A stretch of 60,217 nt of DNA from contig NZ_BDDS01000024.1 of NCBI RefSeq assembly GCF_001653135.1, positions 1 through 60,217 of the forward strand, read 5' to 3'. The translations under genes were made by a program, and so were the position numbers. Below, piece by piece: positions 17,557 to 27,896 of this stretch; the stretch's first letter is position 1, and each line of letters opens with the position of its first letter. The notes beneath the pieces were generated by a model that saw only the letters and a program-made list of their open reading frames with translations, made no database searches and had not been told where the DNA came from. This stretch comes from Pseudoalteromonas neustonica. GTDB lineage: Bacteria; Pseudomonadota; Gammaproteobacteria; Enterobacterales; Alteromonadaceae.

Positions 17557-18632
17557 TTTGGCTGGCAGAGTATTTAACCCAATATTACAGTGCATTTAAT
17601 GTATTTTCATACCTTACTGTACGCGCTGTATTTGGTATTTTAACGGCGTTATTAATCTCATTATATTTTGGTCCTAAACTGATCCGCGCTTTGCAAAGAA
17701 TGCAAATAGGCCAAGTTGTCAGAAATGACGGCCCAGAGTCGCATTTATCTAAAAAGGGCACACCTACAATGGGTGGCCTATTAATTTTAGCGTCTATTTT
17801 TACCAGTACATTATTATGGGCAGATTTAGCCAATAAGTATGTGTGGGCTACATTATTTGTGATTGGTTCGTTGGGTCTGGTGGGTTTTGTTGATGATTAT
17901 CGTAAAGTGATCCGCAAAGATCCAAAAGGCTTGATCGCCAGATGGAAATACTTTTGGCAGTCAGTAATTGCATTGGTGGTTGCTTGCGCTTTATTTTTTA
18001 CAGCAAATCATGCAAATGAAACATCGTTAGTTGTGCCATTTTTTAAAGATGTATTACCGCAACTGGGTTTGTTTTACATCGTAATGACGTATTTTGTCGT
18101 TGTTGGAACATCTAATGCGGTAAACCTTACCGATGGTTTAGATGGTTTAGCGATTGTACCAACAATTTTAGTGGCTGCGGCATTGGCAATCATTGCTTAT
18201 TTAACCGGTAACGTAAACTTCTCAGCTTATTTACACATTCCACACTTACCATTAGCCAGTGAGTTAGTTGTGGTATGTACTGCGATCGTCGGGGCAGGGC
18301 TTGGTTTTTTATGGTTTAACACTTATCCAGCGCAAGTATTTATGGGTGATGTAGGATCTCTTGCTTTAGGTGGAGCGCTGGGAATTATTGCGGTATTAGT
18401 CCGTCAAGAATTGGTATTAGTGATAATGGGCGGAGTATTTGTAATGGAAGCCTTGTCGGTTATTTTGCAAGTTGGTTCCTATAAGTTACGTGGCCAGCGG
18501 ATTTTTAGAATGGCGCCAATCCATCATCACTATGAATTAAAAGGGTGGCCAGAGCCTCGTGTTATCGTACGTTTTTGGATTATTTCGATCGTGCTCGTGT
18601 TAGCGGGTCTAGTTACATTAAAGATTAGGTAA
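17550..18632 (+). CDS. mraY: Phospho-MurNAc-pentapeptide translocase MraY
   Basis: This integral membrane enzyme transfers phospho-MurNAc-pentapeptide to undecaprenyl phosphate to form lipid I. It has 360 residues with about ten helices. Conserved cytoplasmic motifs are GTPTMGGLLI, VDDYRKV, VNLTDGLDGLA, GDVGSLALGG and the C-terminal PIHHHYELKGWPEPRVIVRF, which holds the histidine cluster. The ATG at 17550 gives the same N-terminal pattern as the E. coli enzyme (MLVWLAEYL). murD follows with no gap. Confidence 0.97.
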   Translation: MLVWLAEYLTQYYSAFNVFSYLTVRAVFGILTALLISLYFGPKLIRALQRMQIGQVVRNDGPESHLSKKGTPTMGGLLILASIFTSTLLWADLANKYVWATLFVIGSLGLVGFVDDYRKVIRKDPKGLIARWKYFWQSVIALVVACALFFTANHANETSLVVPFFKDVLPQLGLFYIVMTYFVVVGTSNAVNLTDGLDGLAIVPTILVAAALAIIAYLTGNVNFSAYLHIPHLPLASELVVVCTAIVGAGLGFLWFNTYPAQVFMGDVGSLALGGALGIIAVLVRQELVLVIMGGVFVMEALSVILQVGSYKLRGQRIFRMAPIHHHYELKGWPEPRVIVRFWIISIVLVLAGLVTLKIR

Positions 18633-19958
18633 ATGACGTATTTAAACGAGATAAAAAACAAACATATAACAGTGCTCGGACTCGGTGTTACCGGTCTGGG
18701 CATTGTGCGTTTTTTAATGTCTCATGCTTTTACTCCTTATATTGTTGATAGTCGCAGTTGTCCACCTGGCGCTGATTGGCTTAAACAGCATGCGCCTAAT
18801 TTAGAAACTCACTTTGGTGACTTGGCAACTGCAAATCTAAACAGCACTGATATAATCATCATTAGCCCTGGTTTGAGTTTGACGACACCCGCAGTTGTCG
18901 CCGCAATGGCTGCGGGCGTAGAAGTGATTGGTGATGTTGAACTGTTTGCCCGCTTAAATACAAAACCCGTTGTAGCGGTGACAGGCTCTAATGGTAAATC
19001 AACCGTTGTTACCTTGGCTTATGAAGTGCTTAAAGCTGCAGGGTACAAAGTTGGTTTAGGTGGAAATATTGGAACTGCCGTACTGGATTTACTCAGTGCT
19101 GACTTTGATGTGTATGTATTAGAGCTATCGAGTTTTCAACTAGACACTACACACAGTTTAAAATCAACGAGTGCAACAGTACTGAATATATCTGAAGATC
19201 ACCTAGATCGTTATGCTGATTATCACGCTTATATTGACTCAAAACTAACAATTTACCGACATACAGAACTTGCAGTGGTAAATGCTGCTGATAGTGCAAC
19301 ACATACCACACAGCAACCACAGTTGAGTTTTGGCATTAGTGATGCTGATTACTCGATTACCTACAAAGACGGTTGCGCCCAGTTTAGTGCAATGCAGCAA
19401 GCGTTATTACCTGTAGATAGTTTAAAGGTAGTTGGGCGTCATAATCACTTAAATGCTTTATCAGTAATGGCATTATTGAGCCCATTTTCGATTAGTAAAA
19501 CTGCCTACCATGAAGCTTTTAGCCAATTTAATGGCTTGGCTCATCGCTGCCAATTTGTAGCAGAACTTGCAGGAGTTAAATATTTTAATGACTCTAAAGC
19601 AACGAACGTCGGTGCAACTATCGCAGCAATAGATAGTTTATCAGATCAAGCTAAGCAGCTAATTGTGATTGCTGGAGGGGATGCTAAAGGCGCAGATCTC
19701 AATAGCTTAAAACCGTATTTACAAGCGCAAGTAAAAGCGCTTATTTGTTTTGGTAAAGATGCCAATGCACTAGCAGCGCTAACAAACAAAAGCCATTTAA
19801 CGCAAAATATGGAACAAGCAGTTGAGCTTGCTAAGCAACTTGCTGTTGCCCAAGACATTGTGTTACTTGCCCCAGCCTGTGCCAGCATTGATATGTACAA
19901 TAATTACATGCAACGCGGCGATCATTTTAGCGAATGTGTAAAGCGGGTGTCGCTATGA
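18633..19958 (+). CDS. murD: UDP-MurNAc-L-Ala:D-Glu ligase MurD
   Basis: This enzyme adds D-glutamate to UDP-MurNAc-L-Ala. It has an N-terminal Rossmann-like domain with LGLGVTGLGIVRFL (about residues 15-28), the P-loop VTGSNGKSTVV near 114, NISEDHLDRY near 180, and a C-terminal domain with FNDSKATNVGAT. The length of 441 is normal. The ATG abuts the mraY stop with no spacer, and the stop overlaps the ftsW start by four bases. Confidence 0.96.
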   Translation: MTYLNEIKNKHITVLGLGVTGLGIVRFLMSHAFTPYIVDSRSCPPGADWLKQHAPNLETHFGDLATANLNSTDIIIISPGLSLTTPAVVAAMAAGVEVIGDVELFARLNTKPVVAVTGSNGKSTVVTLAYEVLKAAGYKVGLGGNIGTAVLDLLSADFDVYVLELSSFQLDTTHSLKSTSATVLNISEDHLDRYADYHAYIDSKLTIYRHTELAVVNAADSATHTTQQPQLSFGISDADYSITYKDGCAQFSAMQQALLPVDSLKVVGRHNHLNALSVMALLSPFSISKTAYHEAFSQFNGLAHRCQFVAELAGVKYFNDSKATNVGATIAAIDSLSDQAKQLIVIAGGDAKGADLNSLKPYLQAQVKALICFGKDANALAALTNKSHLTQNMEQAVELAKQLAVAQDIVLLAPACASIDMYNNYMQRGDHFSECVKRVSL

Positions 19959-21130
19959 CAACATTTGCTGATATTCGTGATGCATTAACCCCCAAGCAAT
20001 CAGCACAGTTGTATGATGCTCCACTGTTGTATTGTGTGATTATGTTAATTGGTTTGGGCTTTGTCATGGTTACAAGTGCTTCAATGCCTGCCGCTGAGCG
20101 ACTATTTGACAATCCGTATCATATTATTATTCGCCATAGTATGTTTTTAGCTATGGGTCTAGCGCTCTTTTGGATTACGTGTTGTGTGCCTATGACATGG
20201 TGGAAACGCTCTAACCCATACTTACTATTATTGGGTATGGTGTTATTGATTGTGGTGCTGATTGTTGGGCGAGAAGTAAATGGCGCCAAACGATGGATCC
20301 CTATTGGGCCAGTGGGTTTTCAAGTTGCTGAAGCTGCAAAGTTGTACTTTTTTAGCTATATAGCGGGTTATTTAGTGCGTAAACGCGCTGAAGTACAAGA
20401 GAACATCAAAGGTTTTGCTAAACCTATTGCAGTGTTTGCTGTGTATGCCGCATTAATTTTATTACAGCCAGATCTCGGGACTGTGGTGGTGATGTTTGTT
20501 ACCACCGTTGGCTTATTATTTTTAGCTGGCGCTAAGCTATGGCAGTTTTTCGCACTGATTTTAACTGGTATTGGTTTAGTCGTGCTGTTGATCATTGTAG
20601 AGCCATATAGGATGGCGCGAGTGGTTGGCTTTTTAGAACCATGGGACGATCCGTTTGGTAAAGGCTATCAGTTGGTGCAATCGCTAATGGCATATGGTCA
20701 AGGTGGTTGGTTTGGTCAAGGGTTAGGTAATAGCGTTCAAAAGTTGCAGTATTTACCTGAGGCACATAATGACTTTATTTTTGCAGTGATTGGCGAAGAG
20801 CTCGGTTTTGTTGGTGTATTAAGTATTTTATTGGTGTTCGGCACCTTGGTATTTAGAGCATTATTAATTGGTCAACAAGCATTAAAATGTGGCAAAGAAT
20901 ACGAAGGCTACTTTGCGTTTGCGATTGGTATTTGGTTTGCGTTTCAAACCATGGTAAATGTCGGCGCAAGTGCGGGTATTTTACCAACCAAAGGACTCAC
21001 TTTACCGTTTGTTTCTTATGGCGGCTCTAGTTTATTAATTATGACAATCGCAGCGGGAATTCTATTGCGAGTAGATTTTGAAACAAAAATGGCAACCAAA
21101 CAAGCAACATCCCGAGGAGGTAAACGATGA
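19955..21130 (+). CDS. ftsW: SEDS peptidoglycan glycosyltransferase FtsW
   Basis: This polytopic protein of about ten helices polymerises septal glycan together with FtsI. The SEDS features are GREVNGAKRWIPIGPVGFQ (about residues 104-122), EPWDDPFGKGYQLVQSLMA, HNDFIFAVIGEELGF and the terminal signature LPFVSYGGSSLL. A longer frame begins at a GTG at 19934. The ATG at 19955 is preferred because it overlaps the murD stop as ATGA and gives 391 residues. Confidence 0.95.
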   Translation: MTTFADIRDALTPKQSAQLYDAPLLYCVIMLIGLGFVMVTSASMPAAERLFDNPYHIIIRHSMFLAMGLALFWITCCVPMTWWKRSNPYLLLLGMVLLIVVLIVGREVNGAKRWIPIGPVGFQVAEAAKLYFFSYIAGYLVRKRAEVQENIKGFAKPIAVFAVYAALILLQPDLGTVVVMFVTTVGLLFLAGAKLWQFFALILTGIGLVVLLIIVEPYRMARVVGFLEPWDDPFGKGYQLVQSLMAYGQGGWFGQGLGNSVQKLQYLPEAHNDFIFAVIGEELGFVGVLSILLVFGTLVFRALLIGQQALKCGKEYEGYFAFAIGIWFAFQTMVNVGASAGILPTKGLTLPFVSYGGSSLLIMTIAAGILLRVDFETKMATKQATSRGGKR

Positions 21131-22209
21131 GTAAAAAATTAGTAGTCGTTGCTGGTGGTACGGGAGGGCATATATTCCCAGGGATTGCTGTGGCTGATTA
21201 CCTTAAACAGCAAGGCTGGCAAGTAAGCTGGATTGGTACCGCTGATCGTATGGAAGCGCAAGTAGTCCCTAAGCACAATATTGATATTGATTTTATAAAT
21301 GTCAAAGGCGTACGTGGCAATGGCTTCGCACGGTTAATTAAAGCGCCTTTTATGGTTATTAATGCCATTTTACAAGCGCGCAAAGTGCTGAAAAAACAGC
21401 GCCCTGATGTTGTGTTAGCAATGGGGGGGTATGTAACAGGACCGACCGGTATTGCGGCAAAAAGTTTAGGTATTCCGCTGGTGATCCATGAGCAAAATGC
21501 GGTGGCCGGAATGAGTAATAAGTGGCTAGCAAAATTTGCGAATAAGGTGTTGGCTGCCTTTCCGAGCGCGTTTGCTAAAGGTGCATGTGAAGTGGTGGGT
21601 AACCCAGTACGCGAAAGCGTTGCTCATGTACCAGTTCGCAATGCTAGCAATCCAATCAATATGCTGGTGGTAGGGGGATCATTAGGTGCTCAGGTACTTA
21701 ACATCACACTACCAACAACGTTTGCGCAGCTTACTAGTGTATGTGAAATAAATGTTTGGCATCAAACTGGGAAAGGGCATTTAGGCGCTGTGAGTGAAGC
21801 ATACACAGAGCAAAAAATGAGTACCGAGCAAGTTAAAGTTGCTGAATTTATAGATGATATGGATGCTGCTTATAGTTGGGCTGATATTGTTATTTGTCGT
21901 GCTGGTGCGTTAACTGTAAGCGAGATAGCTGCCGCAGGTAAAATGGCGGTGTTTGTGCCTTATCCTCATGCGGTGGATGATCACCAAACCGCAAATGCAA
22001 AATTTTTAGTTGAAGGCAATGCGGCATTACTCATGCCGCAGGGGCAGTTTAATCAACAGGCACTTGCCTTGTTATTGAGCCCGTATTTAAATGAGCCTGA
22101 GTTAATTAATGAAATGGCAAGCCGCGCTAAAGGTCTTGCTGTGCTAAATGCGACGGCGCAGGTTGCCAAACATTGTGAGCAAGTAACAAATAAAAAGAGA
22201 ACTGTGTGA
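21127..22209 (+). CDS. murG: Lipid II synthase MurG
   Basis: This GT28-family glycosyltransferase adds GlcNAc to lipid I on the inner face of the membrane. The glycine-rich loop GGTGGHIFPG lies at about residues 9-18, and HEQNAVAG, the second glycine loop VGGSLGAQVLN and the UDP-binding ICRAGALTVSEIAAAGK follow in the expected order. It overlaps ftsW and murC by four bases each. AGGAGG just ahead of the start is a strong ribosome site. Confidence 0.96.
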   Translation: MSKKLVVVAGGTGGHIFPGIAVADYLKQQGWQVSWIGTADRMEAQVVPKHNIDIDFINVKGVRGNGFARLIKAPFMVINAILQARKVLKKQRPDVVLAMGGYVTGPTGIAAKSLGIPLVIHEQNAVAGMSNKWLAKFANKVLAAFPSAFAKGACEVVGNPVRESVAHVPVRNASNPINMLVVGGSLGAQVLNITLPTTFAQLTSVCEINVWHQTGKGHLGAVSEAYTEQKMSTEQVKVAEFIDDMDAAYSWADIVICRAGALTVSEIAAAGKMAVFVPYPHAVDDHQTANAKFLVEGNAALLMPQGQFNQQALALLLSPYLNEPELINEMASRAKGLAVLNATAQVAKHCEQVTNKKRTV

Positions 22210-23669
22210 ACGAATTTAATAAATCGACAAACGTCGCTCAAAAAACTAATCGTCCAGCCATGAGACGAATAGATACTATTCACTTTATAGGCATTGGTGG
22301 CGCGGGCATGGGTGGTATTGCTGAAGTGCTTGCATTTGAAGGATACCGAATTACGGGCTCTGATATTGCGCACAGTGCGATGACTGAGCGCTTAATTAAA
22401 GTTGGCGCCGAAGTATTTATAGGTCATCACGAGAATAATATAAAAGATGCCAATGTGGTTGTTGTTTCAAGTGCGATTGACGAAACAAACCCAGAAATAA
22501 TAGCGGCCAAAGCGGCGCGTATACCTGTTGTACGTCGCGCTGAAATGCTCGCTGAGCTTATGCGTTTTCGCCATGGTATTGCCATCGCTGGTACGCATGG
22601 TAAAACGACAACAACGAGTTTAATCGCCAGTATATATGGCCAAGCAGGGCTTGATCCAACGTTTATTATTGGTGGCTTGCTTAACAGTGCTGGTAGCAAT
22701 GCTAAAGTGGGGAAAAGTGATTTTTTAATCGCTGAAGCGGATGAAAGTGACGCATCATTTTTACATTTACAGCCAATGGTTTCAGTGATCACAAATATAG
22801 AAGAAGATCACATGGATACCTACGGTGGTAGTTTGGAAAAAATGAAAGACACCTATGTCGATTTCATTCATAACTTACCATTTTATGGTCTTGCCGTTGT
22901 CTGTATTGATTCTGAAGTGGCTGCTGAGCTGATACCGCGCTTTGGTCGCCCTGTGATCACCTATGGTGAGGCTGCTGATGCTGATTACCGTATGACTGAC
23001 TTTAGCCAAACAGCAAATACAAGTCAGTTTAAAGTGCGTAATAAGCAAGGCGATGAGCTGAGCGTGAAGTTAAATATGCCAGGCAAACATAACGCACTTA
23101 ATGCAACGGCCGCTATTGCAGTATCAAAAGATCAAAAGATAGCCGATCACGCAATTTTAGAAGCTTTACAACAGTTTGAAGGCATCGGACGTCGTTTTCA
23201 GCACTATGGCGAGTTTGAAAATGAGCGTGGTAATGTGATGCTGGTAGACGATTATGGTCATCATCCATCTGAAGTGGCCGCCACTATTGCCGCAGTACGA
23301 GAAGGTTGGCCTGATAAACGCCTAGTCATGATTTATCAGCCACATCGCTTTTCGCGTACGCGTGATTTGTATGAAGACTTTGTTAAAGTATTGGCTGATG
23401 TTGATCAGCTTCTACTCTTAGATGTATATAGCGCTGGCGAAGAGGCGATTATAGGTGCTGACAGTAAAAGCCTTTGTCGTAGTTTGCGCCAAAGAGGCAA
23501 AGAGCCATTGCATATTGCTAGCAGCTCGGAGTTAGCGGGTGTATTAGCAAACATATTACAAGATAATGACTTAGTATTGACGCAAGGCGCTGGTAATATT
23601 GGCCAATTAGTAAAAACACTCGCAGCAACATCGTTGTCGATAGAGCAATTGAAACAGGTAAAAGTATGA
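22206..23669 (+). CDS. murC: UDP-MurNAc:L-Ala ligase MurC
   Basis: This enzyme catalyses the first amino-acid addition in peptidoglycan precursor synthesis. The Rossmann loop HFIGIGGAGMGGIAEVL is near residue 27, the P-loop GTHGKTTTTSLI near 128, ITNIEEDHMDTYGG in the middle domain and DDYGHHPSEVAATI near 350. The GTG start overlaps the murG stop as GTGA. The roughly 18 residues ahead of MRRID match the extra N-terminus of the E. coli enzyme. The length of 487 is normal. Confidence 0.96.
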   Translation: MNEFNKSTNVAQKTNRPAMRRIDTIHFIGIGGAGMGGIAEVLAFEGYRITGSDIAHSAMTERLIKVGAEVFIGHHENNIKDANVVVVSSAIDETNPEIIAAKAARIPVVRRAEMLAELMRFRHGIAIAGTHGKTTTTSLIASIYGQAGLDPTFIIGGLLNSAGSNAKVGKSDFLIAEADESDASFLHLQPMVSVITNIEEDHMDTYGGSLEKMKDTYVDFIHNLPFYGLAVVCIDSEVAAELIPRFGRPVITYGEAADADYRMTDFSQTANTSQFKVRNKQGDELSVKLNMPGKHNALNATAAIAVSKDQKIADHAILEALQQFEGIGRRFQHYGEFENERGNVMLVDDYGHHPSEVAATIAAVREGWPDKRLVMIYQPHRFSRTRDLYEDFVKVLADVDQLLLLDVYSAGEEAIIGADSKSLCRSLRQRGKEPLHIASSSELAGVLANILQDNDLVLTQGAGNIGQLVKTLAATSLSIEQLKQVKV

Positions 23670-24586
23670 CGCAATTAAATACGCAATTTGGCAAAGTTGC
23701 CGTGTTGTTAGGTGGTCACTCAGCAGAGCGCGAAGTATCACTAAAATCAGGGCAGGCTGTATTGAACGCATTACAAAATGCGGGCGTTGATGCTATTGCG
23801 TTTGACCCAAAAGAGCAGCCTTTGTGGCAATTAAAAGAATTAGGTATTGAACGTGTATTTATTGCTCTACATGGCCGCGGTGGTGAAGACGGCACTATTC
23901 AAGGCGCGCTTGAATTTATGGGGTTGCCATATACAGGCAGTAACGTATTAGGATCAGCGTTGGCAATGGATAAAATCCGCTGTAAGCACTTATTTAAATC
24001 AGCGGGCTTAAGCACAGCACCTTACGCGGTGGTTGATAGCAAACATGGCTTTGATACAACCGCGATAATGAATGAGCTAAAAAAAGTAATGGTTAAACCA
24101 TCACATGAAGGTTCTAGTATTGGTATGGCGCAAGCAAACAATGCACAAGAACTGGATGCTGCTTTAGCTGAGGCATTTAAATTCGATAGCCAAGTATTAG
24201 TAGAGCAATGGATAACAGGGCGTGAATTTACCATTACAGTATTGGGTGATGACGTACAGCCGGTAATTGAAATGACCACACCAAATGGCTTTTATGATTA
24301 TCAAGCAAAGTATCAATCAAATACGACGCAATATCACTGTCCGGCAGATTTATCTGCTAGTGATACTGAGCATTTACAGGCAATGGCACTTGCTGCATTT
24401 GAATTAGTGGGCGCCAGTGGCTGGGGGCGTGTTGATGCCATGCAAGATGCGGATGGTAATTTTTACCTATTAGAAGTGAATACAGTGCCCGGAATGACTG
24501 AGAAATCATTGGTGCCAATGGCGGCTAAAGCAAACGGCGCAAGCTTTGAGCAATTAGTTGTTCGCATTTTGGAGCAAACGCTTTAA
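23666..24586 (+). CDS. ddlB: D-alanine-D-alanine ligase
   Basis: This ATP-grasp enzyme makes the D-Ala-D-Ala used by MurF. Visible are GGHSAEREVSLKSG at the N-terminus, HGRGGEDGTIQGALE near 69-83, the VKPSHEGSSIGM loop and the catalytic EVNTVPGMTEKSL near 271-283. At 306 residues it matches DdlB, the dcw-linked form. It overlaps murC by four bases. Confidence 0.96.
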   Translation: MTQLNTQFGKVAVLLGGHSAEREVSLKSGQAVLNALQNAGVDAIAFDPKEQPLWQLKELGIERVFIALHGRGGEDGTIQGALEFMGLPYTGSNVLGSALAMDKIRCKHLFKSAGLSTAPYAVVDSKHGFDTTAIMNELKKVMVKPSHEGSSIGMAQANNAQELDAALAEAFKFDSQVLVEQWITGREFTITVLGDDVQPVIEMTTPNGFYDYQAKYQSNTTQYHCPADLSASDTEHLQAMALAAFELVGASGWGRVDAMQDADGNFYLLEVNTVPGMTEKSLVPMAAKANGASFEQLVVRILEQTL

Positions 24587-24587
24587 T

Positions 24588-25367
24588 ATGCATGCCTTTT
24601 TAGAAAAAGCGCAACAATTAAAACAGCAACTAAATTGGTCGCTAATTTTTGGTGTTAGCTTTTTTTTAATCGTTGTATTTGGCTTAGTGCAAATAACGAG
24701 TGGCGTAAGGCAGTGGCTGGTAGAAAATAAAGATGCGCAAATAAAGCACTTAACGGTATTAGGCGAACCCGAATATACCGATGAAAAAGCTATTATTGGC
24801 GCAATAAAAAAAGCTGACTTATCGAGTTTTTTTGATTTAGATGTTAAGCATGTACAGTATTTGGTGCAAGAGTTACCTTGGGTCGCAACCGCATCAGTAC
24901 GTAAGCAATGGCCAGATACACTACAAGTATATGTAGTTGAGCATCAAGCCGTGGCTGTTTGGAATAGTGATTTACTCATAAACCAAAAAGGTGAAGTATT
25001 TCAGGCTGCAAGTTCAAAGCTCAGTGTTGAGTTACCGCAACTGTATGGCCCCGAAGGTAGTGAGTTTGAAGCATGGGTTGCCTTTAAACAGTTTGATGAA
25101 ATGCTCACATTAAATAATTTTAAGTTAACAAGTTTAGCTTTGTCAGAGCGTTTTTCATGGCAGTTATGGCTTGAAAACGGTATCCGTCTTAATTTAGGGC
25201 GCAAAGAAAAAGCTAAACGGGTACAACGGTTTATAGATATTTACCCACGCATGGAAAAACGTGCAGATGCACAAGTAGATGTTGTGGATTTACGGTATGA
25301 TACCGGTCTTGCTGTGAGCTGGAAGCTCCTGGAAGAAGAGCAAATACAAAATAAGAGTAAGGCATGA
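24588..25367 (+). CDS. ftsQ: Cell division protein FtsQ
   Basis: This bitopic divisome scaffold has a cytoplasmic head, a membrane helix (about residues 18-38) and a periplasmic POTRA domain beginning around IKHLTVLGEPEYTDEKAI, followed by the beta domain that recruits FtsB and FtsL. The ATG at 24588 lies one base after the ddlB stop and gives 259 residues; a longer frame inside ddlB has no good start. The stop overlaps ftsA by four bases. Confidence 0.93.
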   Translation: MHAFLEKAQQLKQQLNWSLIFGVSFFLIVVFGLVQITSGVRQWLVENKDAQIKHLTVLGEPEYTDEKAIIGAIKKADLSSFFDLDVKHVQYLVQELPWVATASVRKQWPDTLQVYVVEHQAVAVWNSDLLINQKGEVFQAASSKLSVELPQLYGPEGSEFEAWVAFKQFDEMLTLNNFKLTSLALSERFSWQLWLENGIRLNLGRKEKAKRVQRFIDIYPRMEKRADAQVDVVDLRYDTGLAVSWKLLEEEQIQNKSKA

Positions 25368-26596
25368 CTAAGTCAGCAGAAAGAAACCTCGTGATAGGAT
25401 TAGACGTTGGCACCTCAAAAGTGGTGGCCACGGTTGGTGAAATCACCGCAGATAACAAACTCAGCATTGTTGGGGTTGGCAGCCAAGTATCTCATGGTAT
25501 GGATAAAGGCGGTGTTAACGATCTCAATTTAGTGTCTGAATCAATACGTCGGGCTATCGATGAAGCAGAATTAATGGCTGATTGCCGTATTAGTTCAGTT
25601 TACTTGGGGATTTCAGGAAAGCATATTCAGTGTCAAAATGAAAATGGTGTTGTTGCAATTAATAATACCGAAGTGACAGATGAAGACATTGATAATGTTA
25701 TTCATATAGCACGTTCAGTACCAATTTCTGCTGAACGCAAAATGTTGCATGCATTACCACAAGAATACAGTATTGATATGCAAGAAGGGATAAAAAATCC
25801 TTTAGGTATGAGCGGCGTACGAATGGAAGCTCGTGCTCACATCATTACCTGCTCTAATGACATGGCAAAGAATATTGAGAAATGTGTAGAGCGTTGCGGG
25901 CTTGAAGTTGATCAACTCATTTTTACTGCTTTAGCGTCATGTTACTCAGTATTAACCGATGACGAAAAAGAGCTAGGCGTTGCTGTATTGGATATTGGTG
26001 GTGGCACAATGGACATCACTATTTATATTAATGGTGCGCTGCGTCACTCTGCAGTTATCCCCGTTGCGGGAAATCAAGTAACGGGTGATATTGCAAAAAT
26101 ATTTCGTACACCGATTTCGCATGCTGAATCACTCAAGGTACAATATGCGTGTGCGAGCAGCCAAATGGCCAGCAGTGAAGATACGATTGAAGTACCGAGT
26201 GTAGGTGGTCGGCCAGCGCGTTTAATGTCGCGTCATACCTTATCTGAGGTTGTAGAGCCACGTTTTAGAGAATTATTTGAACTGGCGATGGAAGAAATCC
26301 GTCGTTCAGGGTTAGAAGACCAAATTGCAGCAGGACTCGTCATTACAGGCGGTAGTGCTAAAATGGCGGGCGCGATGGAAGTAGCTGAAGATATCTTCCA
26401 AATGCCAGTAAGAGTAGGAAAGCCAATCGGGATAGTTGGCTTGACTGATTATGTAGATGACCCTTCATATGCAACCGCGGTTGGTTTATTGCAGTACGGC
26501 CGCACAATGCAATCGATGAATGCACAAAAGTCGAAACCTGAAGGTGATAACAATTTGTGGAGCCGCATAACTAAGTGGTTTCAAGGCGAGTTTTAA
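25364..26596 (+). CDS. ftsA: Cell division protein FtsA
   Basis: This actin-like ATPase tethers FtsZ filaments to the membrane. The phosphate-1 loop GLDVGTSKVVA is near residues 13-23, the 1C domain follows, then VLDIGGGTMDITIY near 208-221 and the adenosine motif ITGGSAKMAG near 327-336. The last residues, LWSRITKWFQGEF, form the expected C-terminal amphipathic membrane-targeting helix. ftsZ follows after 21 bases. Confidence 0.97.
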   Translation: MTKSAERNLVIGLDVGTSKVVATVGEITADNKLSIVGVGSQVSHGMDKGGVNDLNLVSESIRRAIDEAELMADCRISSVYLGISGKHIQCQNENGVVAINNTEVTDEDIDNVIHIARSVPISAERKMLHALPQEYSIDMQEGIKNPLGMSGVRMEARAHIITCSNDMAKNIEKCVERCGLEVDQLIFTALASCYSVLTDDEKELGVAVLDIGGGTMDITIYINGALRHSAVIPVAGNQVTGDIAKIFRTPISHAESLKVQYACASSQMASSEDTIEVPSVGGRPARLMSRHTLSEVVEPRFRELFELAMEEIRRSGLEDQIAAGLVITGGSAKMAGAMEVAEDIFQMPVRVGKPIGIVGLTDYVDDPSYATAVGLLQYGRTMQSMNAQKSKPEGDNNLWSRITKWFQGEF

Positions 26597-26617
26597 TGCT
26601 CAAGTCGGAGAGTAAAC

Positions 26618-27859
26618 ATGTTTGATATTATGGAACAACACAGCGAAGAAGCTGTCATAAAAGTAATAGGCGTGGGCGGTGGCGGCGGTAACGCGGTTGA
26701 GCACATGGTTAAACAGCAAATTGAAGGTGTGCGTTTTATCGCTGCAAATACGGATGCGCAAGCATTACGTAATTCTTCAGCTGATATTACGGTGCAACTT
26801 GGTACTCAGATCACATCTGGGCTAGGTGCTGGGGCAAATCCTGATGTTGGCCGTCAATCTGCGGAGGAAGATGCAGATACAATTCGTGCCAGCCTTGAAG
26901 GTGCAGATATGGTATTTATTGCAGCTGGTATGGGTGGCGGTACAGGTACTGGCGCAGCACCCGTGGTTGCAAAAATAGCGAAAGAACTGGGTATTTTAAC
27001 AGTGGCAGTTGTAACGCGTCCGTTTGATTTTGAAGGCAAGAAACGTGCAGCAGCCGCTGATCAAGGTATTAACGAATTGTCAGAAATTGTAGATTCACTT
27101 ATTACAATTCCTAACAATAAATTGCTTAAAGTTTTAGGTAAAGGGACTACACTTCTAGATGCGTTCGCTAAAGCAAATGACGTATTATTTGGTGCGGTTC
27201 AAGGTATTGCGGAGTTAATTACACGCTCTGGTTTGATTAACGTGGATTTCGCCGACGTACGTACAGTTATGTCTGCTATGGGTACTGCGATGATGGGCAC
27301 AGCGTCGGCATCGGGTCCTGATCGTGCACAAGAAGCAGCTGAAGCCGCTATTTCTAGCCCATTACTTGAAGATGTTGATTTAACGGGTGCTAAAGGTATC
27401 TTGGTTAATATCACCGCAGGTATGGACATTGCGATTGAAGAGTTTGAAATTGTCGGTAATCACGTTAAAGCATTAGCATCTGAAAACGCAACGGTGGTTG
27501 TGGGTGCGGTAATCGACCCTGAAATGACAGACGAACTACGTGTTACAGTTGTTGCTACGGGTTTAGGCGGCGATCGTCGTCCACAGTTTGGTATTGTTGA
27601 TAATGGCTTTAAGAAAGCGTCAGGTTCTGATGTTAGTGGTTCAAGCAGTCAAACAAGTGGCATGTACGTGCCAAGCTTTGCAAGTCAAGGCAGCAGTGAA
27701 GAAACAAGCTCTGCAGCTAAAGCTGAAAAGCATGATTCGACGATGAATCCACAAACAAGCGCAAGTAAAACTGTTGAGAATGGTAGTAAAAAATCAGACA
27801 AATCGGATGGTGGTGATTATTTTGACATTCCTGCTTTTTTAAGAAAACAAGCAGACTAA
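26618..27859 (+). CDS. ftsZ: Cell division protein FtsZ
   Basis: This tubulin-like GTPase forms the division ring. The GTPase signature GGGTGTGAAPV lies near residues 107-117, the N-terminal IGVGGGGGNAVEHM loop at 17-30, and the T7 catalytic loop NVDFADVRTVM near 208-218. A Ser- and Lys-rich linker of about 70 residues leads to the conserved tail DIPAFLRKQAD that binds FtsA and other partners. GGAGAG precedes the ATG. The 413-residue length is slightly longer than E. coli because of the linker. Confidence 0.98.
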   Translation: MFDIMEQHSEEAVIKVIGVGGGGGNAVEHMVKQQIEGVRFIAANTDAQALRNSSADITVQLGTQITSGLGAGANPDVGRQSAEEDADTIRASLEGADMVFIAAGMGGGTGTGAAPVVAKIAKELGILTVAVVTRPFDFEGKKRAAAADQGINELSEIVDSLITIPNNKLLKVLGKGTTLLDAFAKANDVLFGAVQGIAELITRSGLINVDFADVRTVMSAMGTAMMGTASASGPDRAQEAAEAAISSPLLEDVDLTGAKGILVNITAGMDIAIEEFEIVGNHVKALASENATVVVGAVIDPEMTDELRVTVVATGLGGDRRPQFGIVDNGFKKASGSDVSGSSSQTSGMYVPSFASQGSSEETSSAAKAEKHDSTMNPQTSASKTVENGSKKSDKSDGGDYFDIPAFLRKQAD

Positions 27860-27896
27860 TCAAAATGTAAAAGTGCTGATTAAAAAACAAACGAAT